64,000 nucleotides of DNA from Geothrix sp. (GTDB lineage: Bacteria; Acidobacteriota; Holophagae; Holophagales; Holophagaceae): positions 57,737 through 121,736 of the forward strand of contig JAGRPP010000021.1 of assembly GCA_019449415.1 (NCBI GenBank), written 5' to 3'. Positions 8,739 to 16,844 of the stretch are shown here, in pieces (the first letter of the stretch is position 1; each line of letters begins with the position of its first letter). Position numbers and translations under genes: made by a program. Under the pieces are notes generated by a model, which saw only the letters and a program-made list of their open reading frames with translations, did no database searches and was not told the DNA's origin.

Positions 8739-9500
8739 TTACCAATCCCCCTCCGGTGGATCCGTGTCGAGCAGGTAGCGGCCCACCCAGCAGACGCGGC
8801 CGAGGATGACCTGGTGGAGGGGGACGCCGTCCAGGTCGAGGATGGCGGGGGCGAAGGCGCGGTTGTCGGACGCGAGCACCAGCTGGTGGCGGTCCTGGTC
8901 GAGGCGCACCCGCTTCACCCGGGCGTCGTTGCTGTTGGGGGACCGTCGCACCAGGTAGATGGCGTTGTTCCGGGGCTTCAGACGGCCCCCCATGGCCGTG
9001 TTGATGAGGACGATCTCCTTGTGGAGGATCGTCGGCTGCATGGACTCCCCCTCGCACAGCAGGAAGAAGAGGTCATTCTCGGTTCCGCCCCCGCATTTGT
9101 TGAGGATGCGGGAGGCGAAGTCGCGCCGCAGGGCGTAGCGGCTGGCAGCTGGGCCGGGATCCTGGATCTCCCCGCCTGGTCCGCAGGTGGCGGTACCCAC
9201 AATGAGTGGACGATCAAGGAATGCGTCAGAGAAGGACAGGGGAAGGGGTTCCCCAACGATGTCAGCGGACCACATGGGGCCTTCCCCATGGAAAAGCCAA
9301 CGGGCCGATACCCCATGGATGAGTTGTAGTGCCAAACAGTCGGAAAAGGCGAAAGCAGATCCACCGCTCTCCCAGAGGCTGATTGTCGACTTCGACCTCC
9401 CTATGGGGTCGCCAAAAGCCTCGCCAGATAGGCCCAGGGCGAGCCTTGCGGCTCTTATCCGCTCCGACCTGGCTTCCTTGGTGATCAGTTGATTATTCAA
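8739..9500 (-). CDS. Phage repressor, XRE HTH plus S24 peptidase
   Basis: The 253-residue protein has an N-terminal XRE-type helix-turn-helix (about residues 13-65, with RSKSTISLWESG as recognition helix). The C-terminal LexA/CI-like S24 domain has a nucleophile Ser153 in GESMQPT and a likely general-base Lys196 in ARVKRVRLD. Such repressors hold the lytic promoter off and cleave themselves after DNA damage. The start is TTG at 9500, preceded by AGAGG. It faces the ner-transposase operon across an 80-bp operator region and leads a three-gene leftward operon, as expected for a transposable phage c repressor with SOS-type control. Confidence 0.88.
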   Translation of the reverse strand: MNNQLITKEARSERIRAARLALGLSGEAFGDPIGRSKSTISLWESGGSAFAFSDCLALQLIHGVSARWLFHGEGPMWSADIVGEPLPLSFSDAFLDRPLIVGTATCGPGGEIQDPGPAASRYALRRDFASRILNKCGGGTENDLFFLLCEGESMQPTILHKEIVLINTAMGGRLKPRNNAIYLVRRSPNSNDARVKRVRLDQDRHQLVLASDNRAFAPAILDLDGVPLHQVILGRVCWVGRYLLDTDPPEGDW

Positions 9501-9580
9501 ACCAACCTCTTGTGCGGTTGAAATATTCGACTATCCTGGACCTGTTGAAGCTCTGAACTCAGAGCAATCGGAGACCCAGG
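9501..9580. promoter_or_regulatory. Early/lysogeny switch region with two palindromes
   Basis: The gap between the divergent repressor and Ner-like genes contains a near-palindrome, GTTGAAATATTCGAC (9517-9531), and a perfect one, CTCTGAACTCAGAG (9551-9564). A rightward promoter can be proposed from TTGTGC (9510-9515), 16 bases and TATCCT (9532-9537); it would be covered by the first palindrome. These are candidate operators for the repressor and the Ner-like protein. Promoter strength and binding are inference. Confidence 0.5.
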
Positions 9581-9916
9581 ATGCAACCGAAGAACCGCCG
9601 CCGCAAGCGGCTGGCCTATGGCCTGCCTCACAGTATGGAAGCCTTCGCCCGGAGCGCCGCCGATGTGCAGGTGCTGATGTCGGGTGGAATCAATCCAGAC
9701 GGAAGCCTGAAGGCCCAGACCATCCGGGCCCTCTTGAAGCTCAAGGGCTACGACCTCAAGCCACTGGCTGAACTGCATGGGTTCCATGACACCTACATGC
9801 ACCAGGTCATCGATCGCCAGCGCCACGATGAGCGGATTGAAGACCTAATCGCGGAGTGCTTAGGGCTCGAATCAAATCGAATCTGGGGCCGCACACAGCT
9901 GGAGCAGGGGGCATGA
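9581..9916 (+). CDS. ner: Ner-like early regulator (Nlp family)
   Basis: The 111-residue basic protein is the first gene of the rightward early operon. The core SLKAQTIRALLKLKGYDLKPLAELHGFHDTYMHQVID (split here across two helices) has the shape of the Ner/Nlp winged HTH, which in Mu turns down early and repressor transcription. The C-terminal IEDLIAECLGLESNRIWG resembles the family signature in which the protein ends near a PxxIWPSRY-like segment. Its stop overlaps the transposase start (ATGA), a sign of translational coupling. Confidence 0.7.
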   Translation: MQPKNRRRKRLAYGLPHSMEAFARSAADVQVLMSGGINPDGSLKAQTIRALLKLKGYDLKPLAELHGFHDTYMHQVIDRQRHDERIEDLIAECLGLESNRIWGRTQLEQGA

Positions 9917-12237
9917 ACTCCTTGGCCACCACCGTGTCAGGCGACAGGCTGTCGCCTGACTGTCGCCTGTTATCCGGGCGATCAGCCGACAGCCGAGAGC
10001 ATTCAGGCGACAGGTCGAAAGCAGCGCCATCTTTGCCTTTGTCTCCTGGAGCACCGGTCGGCGCCGGACAGGTCGTGTCGCCTGATTGTCGCCAGATCGG
10101 CACATCAGAGGCTGCAGACCTAGCTGGCGTCAGCGAGCGGACCATCCAGCGCCTGGTGGTCTCCAAGAAGCTGCCGGCCGAGCCAGTGAAGGTGGAATCC
10201 GGGCGTAGGGCTGGACGCAGCAACTTCTCTATCAGCCCCGAGGACCTCTTCCGGGTCTACCCCCAGGCCCGCGCCGCCTACGAAGCCCGCCAGTCCGCCC
10301 AGACCTGCCCGGTAGTCACTCCCGAGCCCCGCATCAAGCGCGATCCCCAGCAGGTGGTCCTCCGAGCCAATCCGGAGGCCTTGCAGCGGGCTCGCCAAGT
10401 GCAGCAGGCCCGCCTGCGCCTCCTGGAGCAGACACGCCTCATCCTGCCCGAGCAGGGGGCCCCGCGGCGGTCGGTCAAGAAGGGCCTGCCTGGCGCAGTG
10501 CGCCAGGCGGCCTTGGCCTGGCTGCTGACCAGCCCCGAGGCCGAGGAGGTCCGCCAGGTGCTCGGGGAGATCCCCAGCACCAGCACCCTCAACCGCTGGT
10601 GGGCCGCCCTGGCGGCGGATCCCTCCGGCGAGGCCCTGCGCCCTCAATGGAGTGCCTGTGGCCGCCCCCGCAAGGTAGAGCAGGATCCCGGGCTGCTGGA
10701 CAAGATCACTGGGGCATTCTCCCACTCGGGCAGCTATGCCCTGGCGGCCGAGCATCTGCAAAAGCAGGGCGTGGTCATCAGCGAAGCCACCCTGCGCCGG
10801 GTGGTCAGTGCCCTCGATCCCGCCATCCGCATGGGCCTGCGGTTCGGGGCCCGGAAGGCCCAGACGGACCTGGGGCCCTATGTCCGGCGCCGCCCGAGCC
10901 TGCCCTTCCAGTGCTGGTCCATCGACGGCCACACGGAAGACTCCATGTGGATCTGGGAGGATCTGCTGCCCGGGGAGCAGCCCAAAGGGTTCCGACCCAA
11001 TATCTATGCGGTGCGGGATGTGGGCTCAGGCGCCCTGCTCAGCCTGACGGTGGGCTACAACCTCAACCGCTACCTGCCCTTCATGGCCATTGCTGAGGCC
11101 ATCCTGCGGACGGGCGTCATCCCCGAGACCATCCAGTCGGACAACGGCCGCGAAGTCCGGAACCGCTTCTTCCTGGGCGACGAGGACATGGTGGGTTACT
11201 TCCCCCAGCTCGGAATGGGCTGGAAGGACGGAGAGGCTCTGTGGCGCGGCGCATTGCCCTACAACAGCCGGTCTAAGCCGGTGGAACGGGATTTCTTGAA
11301 TGTTAAACAGCGGTTTTCCGCCCTGATCCCCACTTTCACCGGAGGAACTCCCAGCTCCCGCCCCGGCGATCCAATTGCCGAGGCCCTGCGCCGAGGTCAG
11401 ATCGAGACCCTGGACAGCCTCAAAATCCGGCTGGAAGCCTTCCGGGCGGAAGAAATGGAGCGCGTCCGCGCTCTGCATGGGCACCGGATCCACCCCCATC
11501 AGGCCCTGGAGCAGGCCAAGGCCCGCCTTCTGCGGGAGCTAGGCCCAGACCACCCCCGTTTCATTCGCCCTGGCGAGGAATGGCGCGTGTTGCCGAGCCT
11601 CAAAGCCCAGAAGGTCCGAGCCTATGTCACCTGCAAGATCGAGGGCCAAGAGCTGCGCTTCAGCGCCCCCATCTTGCATGAGATCGACGCCGACAACCTG
11701 ACCGTGCGCCTGTCTCCATGGGATGTGCGCCAGGCCTGGCTGTGTCGTGGTGGCGAGCTGCTGGACACCCTCACTTTCGTGCCCGATGGGCCAGAGTTGG
11801 GCGCTGCCGAGACGGATGTCGTCTCGCTCCGGATCATGCAGAACGCCAAGAAGGCCCAGAACGCGGTCATCAAGCGGGCGGAACTGGAGCGCGATCGCAT
11901 CCGCACGGCCGAGGGCTTCCAGATCGGCCGCCCCACCTTGAAGACCGTCCCTCAGGCCCCCATCGAAGTGAGCGACTTGACGGACGACCAGGTCCACCGC
12001 GCTCATACCCAGCGGATTCAGCTGGGCCTGCCGGAGCCTGCCGCTTCCGCGTCCCCCGCCGAGTCCGAGGCGCAGCCCCTGACGCCCCAGGGCCGCGCCG
12101 CCATCAAGGATCGCCTGGACTGGTGCCGCTACATGCTCACCAACCCGGAAGACGCCGACGAGGCCGAGCGCCGCGACTTCCAGCGCTACCTCGACCAAAA
12201 CCCCCTCGTTCGCCAGCAGCTGGGCATCCCCGCCTAG
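9913..12237 (+). CDS. MuA-type DDE transposase
   Basis: The 774-residue protein is close in size to MuA and should cut and join the phage ends during replicative transposition. After a repetitive N-terminal 60 residues comes an HTH (ADLAGVSERTIQRLVVSKKL), then DNA-binding helical regions, then the catalytic core. Likely DDE residues are Asp338 (WSIDGH), Asp410 (QSDNGRE) and Glu458 (KPVERDF), with MuA-like spacing. A beta-barrel domain and a charged C-terminal tail, which in Mu contacts MuB, follow. The frame is open upstream, but ATG 9913 overlaps the ner stop, so I prefer it. MuB follows 35 bases later. Confidence 0.92.
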   Translation: MNSLATTVSGDRLSPDCRLLSGRSADSREHSGDRSKAAPSLPLSPGAPVGAGQVVSPDCRQIGTSEAADLAGVSERTIQRLVVSKKLPAEPVKVESGRRAGRSNFSISPEDLFRVYPQARAAYEARQSAQTCPVVTPEPRIKRDPQQVVLRANPEALQRARQVQQARLRLLEQTRLILPEQGAPRRSVKKGLPGAVRQAALAWLLTSPEAEEVRQVLGEIPSTSTLNRWWAALAADPSGEALRPQWSACGRPRKVEQDPGLLDKITGAFSHSGSYALAAEHLQKQGVVISEATLRRVVSALDPAIRMGLRFGARKAQTDLGPYVRRRPSLPFQCWSIDGHTEDSMWIWEDLLPGEQPKGFRPNIYAVRDVGSGALLSLTVGYNLNRYLPFMAIAEAILRTGVIPETIQSDNGREVRNRFFLGDEDMVGYFPQLGMGWKDGEALWRGALPYNSRSKPVERDFLNVKQRFSALIPTFTGGTPSSRPGDPIAEALRRGQIETLDSLKIRLEAFRAEEMERVRALHGHRIHPHQALEQAKARLLRELGPDHPRFIRPGEEWRVLPSLKAQKVRAYVTCKIEGQELRFSAPILHEIDADNLTVRLSPWDVRQAWLCRGGELLDTLTFVPDGPELGAAETDVVSLRIMQNAKKAQNAVIKRAELERDRIRTAEGFQIGRPTLKTVPQAPIEVSDLTDDQVHRAHTQRIQLGLPEPAASASPAESEAQPLTPQGRAAIKDRLDWCRYMLTNPEDADEAERRDFQRYLDQNPLVRQQLGIPA
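9937..10096. repeat. Cluster of 11-bp CTGTCGCCTGA motifs inside the transposase gene
   Basis: Seven near-copies of CTGTCGCCTGA occur within 160 bp: 9937-9947 (reverse), 9949-9959, 9960-9970, 9982-9992 (reverse, variant), 10003-10013 (reverse), 10075-10085 and 10086-10096 (variant). Copies lie in both orientations and the first three are almost contiguous. They encode a repeated Ser-Gly-Asp-Arg / Ser-Pro-Asp-Cys-Arg peptide. The arrangement suggests a protein-binding array, for example an internal enhancer or operator. Confidence 0.75.
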
Positions 12238-12272
12238 CCAACCCACAACCCATTCCTTCGGGAGGAGGACCC

Positions 12273-13034
12273 TTGCACCAGCAGTTTTGCCACACCGTCA
12301 GCAATGTCACCCGGCTTTTGGCCGGCGTGAGCATCGTCCAAGAGCGGGGGGCCGTCGAGGCCTGCCTGATGCTGGTGACCGGCCAGCCCGGCCTCGGCAA
12401 GACCGAGACCCTGGGCTGGTATGTCACCCAGCAGCCCTACGCCGTCTACCTGCGGGCCAAGTCCGGCTGGACCCGCCACTGGTTCCTGAACGACCTCCTG
12501 GCCGAACTCGGCGAGGCCCCGGCCCGCCTGACGGAGGACATGTTCAAGCAGGCCTTGGCCGCCCTGGCTCGCAAACCCTATGTGCTGGTGGTGGACGAGG
12601 TCGAACACGCCCTGGCCGACACGCGGGTGCTGGAGGCGATCCGCGACTTCAGCGACCTGCTGCGGCTCCCCACCGTGCTGGTGGGCATGGCCGAGGTCCG
12701 GAACAAGATCGCCCGCCATCCCCAGGTCCAGAGCCGCATCGCCACCATCGTCACCTTCCAGCCCGCCACCCTGGAGGACATCAAGGCCACCGCCGCCATG
12801 CTCCTGGAAGGTGGCGTCTCCATCACCGATGAGGTGGGCGAGCTGATCCACACCCGCTCGGAAGGCCGGATGCGCCTGGTGCTGAACGGCCTGGCGGCCT
12901 GCGAGCGGGTGGCGCGTCTCCGGAAGGTCAAGGTGGTGGGCCTGGCCGAGGTCAAGGATGTGGAACTGGTCCACGACTGGCAGGCTCGGAAGCCCCAGGC
13001 CCTCAAGCCCCTCGCCAAAGTGGCGCAGCCGTGA
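12273..13034 (+). CDS. MuB-type AAA+ ATPase (target-DNA activator)
   Basis: The 253-residue protein has Walker A GQPGLGKT at residues 37-44 and Walker B YVLVVDEVEH at about 103-112. A sensor-like LPTVLVGMAEVRNKI segment follows. MuB proteins bind target DNA, stimulate the MuA transposase and give immunity to self-insertion. I chose the TTG at 12273 because GGAGGAGG lies 5 bases before it and no better start precedes the Walker A. It is shorter than Mu MuB (312 residues) at the N-terminus, as in TniB/IstB-like relatives. The gene overlaps the next by four bases. Confidence 0.88.
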   Translation: MHQQFCHTVSNVTRLLAGVSIVQERGAVEACLMLVTGQPGLGKTETLGWYVTQQPYAVYLRAKSGWTRHWFLNDLLAELGEAPARLTEDMFKQALAALARKPYVLVVDEVEHALADTRVLEAIRDFSDLLRLPTVLVGMAEVRNKIARHPQVQSRIATIVTFQPATLEDIKATAAMLLEGGVSITDEVGELIHTRSEGRMRLVLNGLAACERVARLRKVKVVGLAEVKDVELVHDWQARKPQALKPLAKVAQP

Positions 13035-13585
13035 CGGCCAACCGGATCCTTCAGGCCCTGGCGCCCGATCCCCAGCGCCTGGGCGACCGTGTTCCGTTGC
13101 GGGACCTGGCCAAGGCTCTGAACCAGAGCACGGAGGAAGTGCGGTTCAGCCTCTACGGGCTCATGGATCGCGGCCTGGTGCGCCGCTGCTGGAAGGGGGT
13201 CTATGCCATCACCCCCCGAGGCCAGGAACACCTGGCCGCCGGCAAGACCATCACCAGCGGCCCCAAGGGGCCCAGGATCCCGACGCCCTTCTCGCCCTCC
13301 ACCCTGAGGTCAAGGCTCTGGCGGGCTCTGCGGCTGAAGCGGGTCGCCTCGGTGGATGAGCTGCTGGTGCTGGCCGCCAAGGGCACCGAGGGCAACGCCC
13401 GCGAGGATGCCCGGCGCTACCTGAACGCGCTGACCAAGGCCGGCATCCTCGACCCCGCCTACACCCGGAGCGGCCCCCAGCGCTTCCTGCTGCTGCAGGA
13501 CACGGGCCCCCAGGCCCCCCAGTGGAACAAGCGCCAGAAGCGGGTCTTCGATCCCAACAACGGAGTGACCCATGACCTGGCGTGA
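13031..13585 (+). CDS. Early-operon winged-helix protein
   Basis: The 184-residue protein starts with GTG in a GTGA overlap with the MuB gene. The first 70 residues (VPLRDLAKALNQSTEEVRFSL, YGLMDRGLVRRCWKGVYAI) fit a winged helix. A second similar unit (ASVDELLVLAAK ... YLNALTKAGILD) follows, so the protein may hold two wHTH domains. It could be a DNA-binding regulator or replication helper. I do not recognise a named family. Its position directly behind transposase and ATPase is that of accessory transposition genes in other Mu-like phages. Confidence 0.7.
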   Translation: MTANRILQALAPDPQRLGDRVPLRDLAKALNQSTEEVRFSLYGLMDRGLVRRCWKGVYAITPRGQEHLAAGKTITSGPKGPRIPTPFSPSTLRSRLWRALRLKRVASVDELLVLAAKGTEGNAREDARRYLNALTKAGILDPAYTRSGPQRFLLLQDTGPQAPQWNKRQKRVFDPNNGVTHDLA

Positions 13586-13883
13586 ACTCCTCGAAGCCGA
13601 GATCCGCGAGAAGGGCCAGTCCGCCGTCGCCCATGAACTTGGCTACTCGTCCACCACCCTCAGCCTGGTCCGCCGGAACAAGTACCCGGGCGGCACAGAT
13701 CGCGTCGAAGCCAAGGTCCTTGAGGTTTTTGGCGAGGTGTCCTGTCCGTTCCTGGGCCAGTCCATTCCCGCTGATCAGTGCCGACGCACCCGCCTCGCCC
13801 CCGTTCCCACCTCCAGTCCCCGGGCCCTTCAGCACTGGTCGGCCTGCCGGACCTGCCCCCATTTCCAAGGAGACAAGCCGTGA
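13572..13883 (+). CDS. Small HTH protein with C-terminal cysteine motif
   Basis: The 103-residue protein overlaps the preceding gene by 14 bases. The N-terminal half, ELLEAEIREKGQSAVAHELG then YSSTTLSLVRRNKYPG, is a helix-turn-helix resembling LacI/XRE-type readers. The C-terminal part has four cysteines (VSCPF, DQCRR, SACRTCPHF), a plausible zinc site. Function unknown; probably an early-phase DNA-binding protein. Confidence 0.65.
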   Translation: MTWRELLEAEIREKGQSAVAHELGYSSTTLSLVRRNKYPGGTDRVEAKVLEVFGEVSCPFLGQSIPADQCRRTRLAPVPTSSPRALQHWSACRTCPHFQGDKP

Positions 13884-14164
13884 GCCCCTTTCAACCCTCC
13901 GACCAGGTGGCGGCCTTCGCCTCGGCAGCCTACACCGCCAAGCACGCCACTTCACTGATCACGGACCAGACCAGCATCGAAATGGCCTGCGATGCCATCA
14001 AGGAAGCCATCATCCGGTCCCTGCCGCTGACCTCCACGGAGCTGGCGCTGGCGAACCTCATGCGGGACCAGGACGAACTGCCGCCGCCGACCCTTCCCCG
14101 GCTCCTGTTCGACCTGCAGGCCGGGATTTCCAAGCTGCGGGCCTCCGGGGCCCTGGTCGCATGA
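13880..14164 (+). CDS. Hypothetical early phage protein
   Basis: The 94-residue protein starts with GTG in an overlap with the preceding stop and ends in an ATGA overlap with the next gene. It is predicted to be mostly helical (QVAAFASAAYTAKHATSL, LANLMRDQDELP). I recognise no family. Its place in a continuously overlapped operon supports its being translated. Confidence 0.55.
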   Translation: MSPFQPSDQVAAFASAAYTAKHATSLITDQTSIEMACDAIKEAIIRSLPLTSTELALANLMRDQDELPPPTLPRLLFDLQAGISKLRASGALVA

Positions 14165-14292
14165 AACCGCTTTTCCACTCCCGGGCACTCGCCTGGGCCC
14201 TCTGTCCCCTGTGGCTGCCCGTCCTGGCTGCCCTCCACCTTCGGGACGCCTGGCGCCGCTGGCACCACCGCTACCCCGTCTGCCGTCTTTAA
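14161..14292 (+). CDS. 43-residue single-helix membrane peptide
   Basis: An ATGA overlap with the previous gene begins a 43-residue peptide. It has a hydrophobic stretch, ALAWALCPLWLPVLAALHL, followed by a positively charged tail (DAWRRWHHRYP). It would sit in the inner membrane with its C-terminus inside. A similar tiny Arg-rich peptide is at 17688-17798. Function unknown. Confidence 0.5.
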   Translation: MKPLFHSRALAWALCPLWLPVLAALHLRDAWRRWHHRYPVCRL

Positions 14293-14313
14293 CCCCACCT
14301 CAAGGAGCACTGC

Positions 14314-14928
14314 ATGTCCACGAAAATCCCCGACGGCTTCCGAGAAGACGCCAAGGGCCGCCTGGTGCCTATCGAAACCATCAAGGAGGTCGATCTGGCC
14401 CGGGACGAGCTGGTGACCACCCTCGTCAAAGCCGCCGAGCAGCACTCCACCAGCTTGGCCGCTTTCAAAACCGAGGCCATGGGCACCATCAGCGCCTTCA
14501 TCACCGAATCCATGGCCCGCTACAAGGCCAAGTTCGGCGGCGTGAAGGGCAATGTCACCCTCATTTCCTTCGACGGGCGCTACAAGGTGCAGGTCCAGAT
14601 CCAAGACCGCATCGCCTTCGATGAGCGGCTCCAGGCTGCGAAGGCGCTGATCGACAAGTGCCTCAACAAATTGTGTGAGGGGGCAAATCCCGAACTAAAG
14701 GCCTTCGTGGACGATGTCTTCGAGGTGGACAAGGAAGGGAAGGTCAGCCCCACCCGCATCCTGTCATTGCGCCGCCGCAACATCGACGACAAGAACTGGA
14801 AGCGGGCGATGGATGCCATCAGCGAGTCCTTTTCCGTGACTGGCTCCAAGGCCTATCTCCGCTTCTACAAGCGGGTGGGCCAGTCGGATCAGTACTCCCC
14901 CATTCCCCTTGATGTGGCGGAGATCTGA
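14314..14928 (+). CDS. DUF3164 family phage protein
   Basis: The 204-residue protein shows the DUF3164 pattern: an opening around IPDGFREDAKGRLVPIETI, a central FGGVKGNVTLISFDGRYKV strand region and a late FYKRV segment. DUF3164 proteins are common in the early region of Mu-like phages, with unknown biochemical role. A CAAGGAG ribosome binding site precedes ATG 14314. It overlaps the next gene by one base. Confidence 0.85.
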   Translation: MSTKIPDGFREDAKGRLVPIETIKEVDLARDELVTTLVKAAEQHSTSLAAFKTEAMGTISAFITESMARYKAKFGGVKGNVTLISFDGRYKVQVQIQDRIAFDERLQAAKALIDKCLNKLCEGANPELKAFVDDVFEVDKEGKVSPTRILSLRRRNIDDKNWKRAMDAISESFSVTGSKAYLRFYKRVGQSDQYSPIPLDVAEI

Positions 14929-15353
14929 TGACCGCCCAGAATCCTTCCACGGTCCCCTTCCTGCCCGCGCGGCCCGTAGAGGCTGAACGACGCCTCTTGG
15001 CCGTCGTCTATGTGTCCGGATCGTACTCGGCCCCCACCCCCGCTGGGGTGGAGGGCCACATCCGGGCCGCCTCCGCCTGGACCACCTACCTGGTCGAACT
15101 GGGCTTCGCCCCCATCTGCCCCCACACCAACATCCAGCAGATCGGCCGCCTGGGCTACGAGGACATCATGGCGGTGGATTTCGCCCTGCTGGCCCTCTGC
15201 CGGGGGATCTTCATGCTCCCTGGCTGGGAGAAGAGCCCCGGGGCGGTTCGGGAACGCCACTTCGCTGAGCAAATGGGGATTCCCGTCTTCGATTCCGTGG
15301 AAGAGCTGCTGGCCTCAGACCTGCAGCGTCAGCCTCTCCCCTTCCACTCGTAG
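14928..15353 (+). CDS. DUF4406 / nucleoside deoxyribosyltransferase-like protein
   Basis: The 141-residue protein has a Rossmann-like opening (LLAVVYVSGSYSAPT) and a PICPHTN motif. It continues MAVDFALLALCRGIFMLPGWEKSPG and then an ERHFAEQMGIPVF stretch. This is the layout of DUF4406 proteins, distant relatives of nucleoside 2-deoxyribosyltransferases, which phages may use in nucleotide metabolism. The pattern is recognised from fold-level motifs, and the substrate is unknown. Confidence 0.75.
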   Translation: MTAQNPSTVPFLPARPVEAERRLLAVVYVSGSYSAPTPAGVEGHIRAASAWTTYLVELGFAPICPHTNIQQIGRLGYEDIMAVDFALLALCRGIFMLPGWEKSPGAVRERHFAEQMGIPVFDSVEELLASDLQRQPLPFHS

Positions 15354-15360
15354 GCCGGCC

Positions 15361-16032
15361 ATGTCCGAACCCGCCACCGCCGAACTGCTGCCCATCCTCG
15401 TCCGCGTCCAGAACCTTGACTACCTCTGGACGCCGGAGAAGGGGCTTGACCCCGCCGTGGCCCTCACGGTCTCCCCATTCATCTGGCGCGAGGCCCGGCG
15501 CTACGCCGCCACCGCCGCCAGGATCGGCTTGGAACTCGATGACCTGGTCCAGGAGGGGCAGCAGGGAGCACTTATCGCGGCCCGGCGGTTCGATCCCATC
15601 AAAGGCGCCCGCTACTTCACCTATGCGGCCTGGTGGATTCGCGCGCGGATCCTAGACGCCCTGCGCAAGCCCATGGTCCACATCCCAAATGAGACCTCCA
15701 GAGCCATGTGCAAGGGGGAGGGGCTTCCCTCTGTTTCAAGCCTCGACATCCCCATCCTTGAAGACGGCACCACCATCGCGGACTATCTGGCCTCTGAAGG
15801 CAGTGAGCACCTGGCCGATCTCCGAGTGGCTGCCGGGGAGATCCGCATCATCCTTCGACGGCTCCAGCCCAGGGAGCAGCAAATCCTCATCCGCCGGTTC
15901 GGCCTCTACGGCCGCCCCGAGGAAACCTTGGATGCCATCGGGACCAGCCTGGGCATGAGCCGTGAACGCGTCCGCCAACTGCAGGATCGGGCTCTCGCCC
16001 ATCTGCGCAAACACATCCACCGCAAGGCGTGA
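15361..16032 (+). CDS. Phage-encoded sigma-70 family factor
   Basis: The 223-residue protein carries sigma region 2 (residues about 45-110, with LDDLVQEGQQGALIAARRFD then FTYAAWWIRARI). Region 4 is at about 160-218, with PREQQILIRRFGLYG and an HTH of MSRERVRQLQDRALAHLRK. A short linker replaces region 3. This is the layout of a group 3/4-like alternative sigma factor that would redirect host RNA polymerase. ATG 15361 follows the previous stop by 7 bases. No Mor or C activator was recognised in the prophage, so this protein is a candidate for switching on the late genes; that role is inference. Confidence 0.88.
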   Translation: MSEPATAELLPILVRVQNLDYLWTPEKGLDPAVALTVSPFIWREARRYAATAARIGLELDDLVQEGQQGALIAARRFDPIKGARYFTYAAWWIRARILDALRKPMVHIPNETSRAMCKGEGLPSVSSLDIPILEDGTTIADYLASEGSEHLADLRVAAGEIRIILRRLQPREQQILIRRFGLYGRPEETLDAIGTSLGMSRERVRQLQDRALAHLRKHIHRKA

Positions 16033-16043
16033 GGGGAGAAATC

Positions 16044-16211
16044 ATGCCAATGAACGAAGTTCAGCTCACCATCGAAGACGCCATCCGAGATCGCAAACGC
16101 CAGGAACGAGCCGAGGCCCGGAGCGCCAAAGAGCAGAGCAAAGCCCGAAAGCAGGCTACGGCCGGGGCGCCCCTTTTCAAGCAAGATGCTTCCGAGGTGC
16201 GCCATGGCTAA
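16044..16211 (+). CDS. Small charged helical protein
   Basis: The 55-residue protein is very rich in Arg, Lys, Glu and Ala (RDRKRQERAEARSAKEQSKA), probably one long helix. I chose ATG 16044 because AGGGGAG lies upstream of it; a GTG at 16029 is in frame. It overlaps the next gene by 8 bases. Function unknown. Confidence 0.5.
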   Translation: MPMNEVQLTIEDAIRDRKRQERAEARSAKEQSKARKQATAGAPLFKQDASEVRHG

Positions 16212-16437
16212 GGCTTGGCTGCCTGACGAAGTCATCCGCTGGCGATCCACGCCTCTGGGCGAGAGCAGCCACATCAAGGGCGGCCGATGCGTCGGCTCCT
16301 ACTGGGAGTCGGGGGGGGGCAAATTCTTTGCCAGCTACCACCGCGTCGAGCGATTTGCCGGCCCTTTCAGCAACGCTTCCGACGCGCGGGCCTGGGTCGA
16401 AAGCAATGCCGTTGCCGAGTTCCAGGTGAAACGATGA
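16204..16437 (+). CDS. Hypothetical early phage protein
   Basis: The 77-residue protein has aromatic-rich strands (CVGSYWES, FFASYHRVERF) and a DARAWVESNA helix near its end, a DNA- or ligand-binding mini-domain shape. It overlaps its neighbours on both sides (ATGA at 16434). I recognise no family. Confidence 0.55.
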   Translation: MAKAWLPDEVIRWRSTPLGESSHIKGGRCVGSYWESGGGKFFASYHRVERFAGPFSNASDARAWVESNAVAEFQVKR

Positions 16438-16844
16438 GCCTCCAACACGCAGCCATCGACCTTCTCGATCATGCCGCCCAGGCCCTCACAGGGCTGGCGG
16501 ATGGCTCCATCCTCCCCGGGGATTGCCGCTACGCCGGAGCGAAACTGGCCGCCGCTGCCACTCGCCTGCGCGTGGAGCCCTGCCGTCCGGAAGACATCCA
16601 GGCCTGCTTCAACATCATGTGCCAGGCCCGACCGCACCTGCAGTCCCTGAGGGACGCCACGCTGCCCGACCTCTACCGAGGCTGGATAGAAGCCGCCTGC
16701 TACGCCTACAACGCCGTCATCGACCTCCTGGAGGGCCTGCAAGCCTTCCATAAGCATGTCTCCCTCGACCAAACCGGAGTCCTCACGCTGGGCGACCGCC
16801 TACGCCGCCTCTTGCCCACAGGCTGGTGGGGCTCTCATGTCTAA
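16434..16844 (+). CDS. Hypothetical helical early phage protein
   Basis: The 136-residue, largely alpha-helical protein contains repeated Leu/Ala heptad-like stretches (HAAIDLLDHAAQALTGLADG). Cysteines are scattered. ATGA overlap with the preceding gene. No recognised domain. Confidence 0.55.
   Translation: MSLQHAAIDLLDHAAQALTGLADGSILPGDCRYAGAKLAAAATRLRVEPCRPEDIQACFNIMCQARPHLQSLRDATLPDLYRGWIEAACYAYNAVIDLLEGLQAFHKHVSLDQTGVLTLGDRLRRLLPTGWWGSHV

Noticed and set aside
9937..10096. CRISPR-like repeat array.
   Set aside because: Repeats are 11 bp, in both orientations, with irregular spacing and inside a coding region; no cas genes are present.
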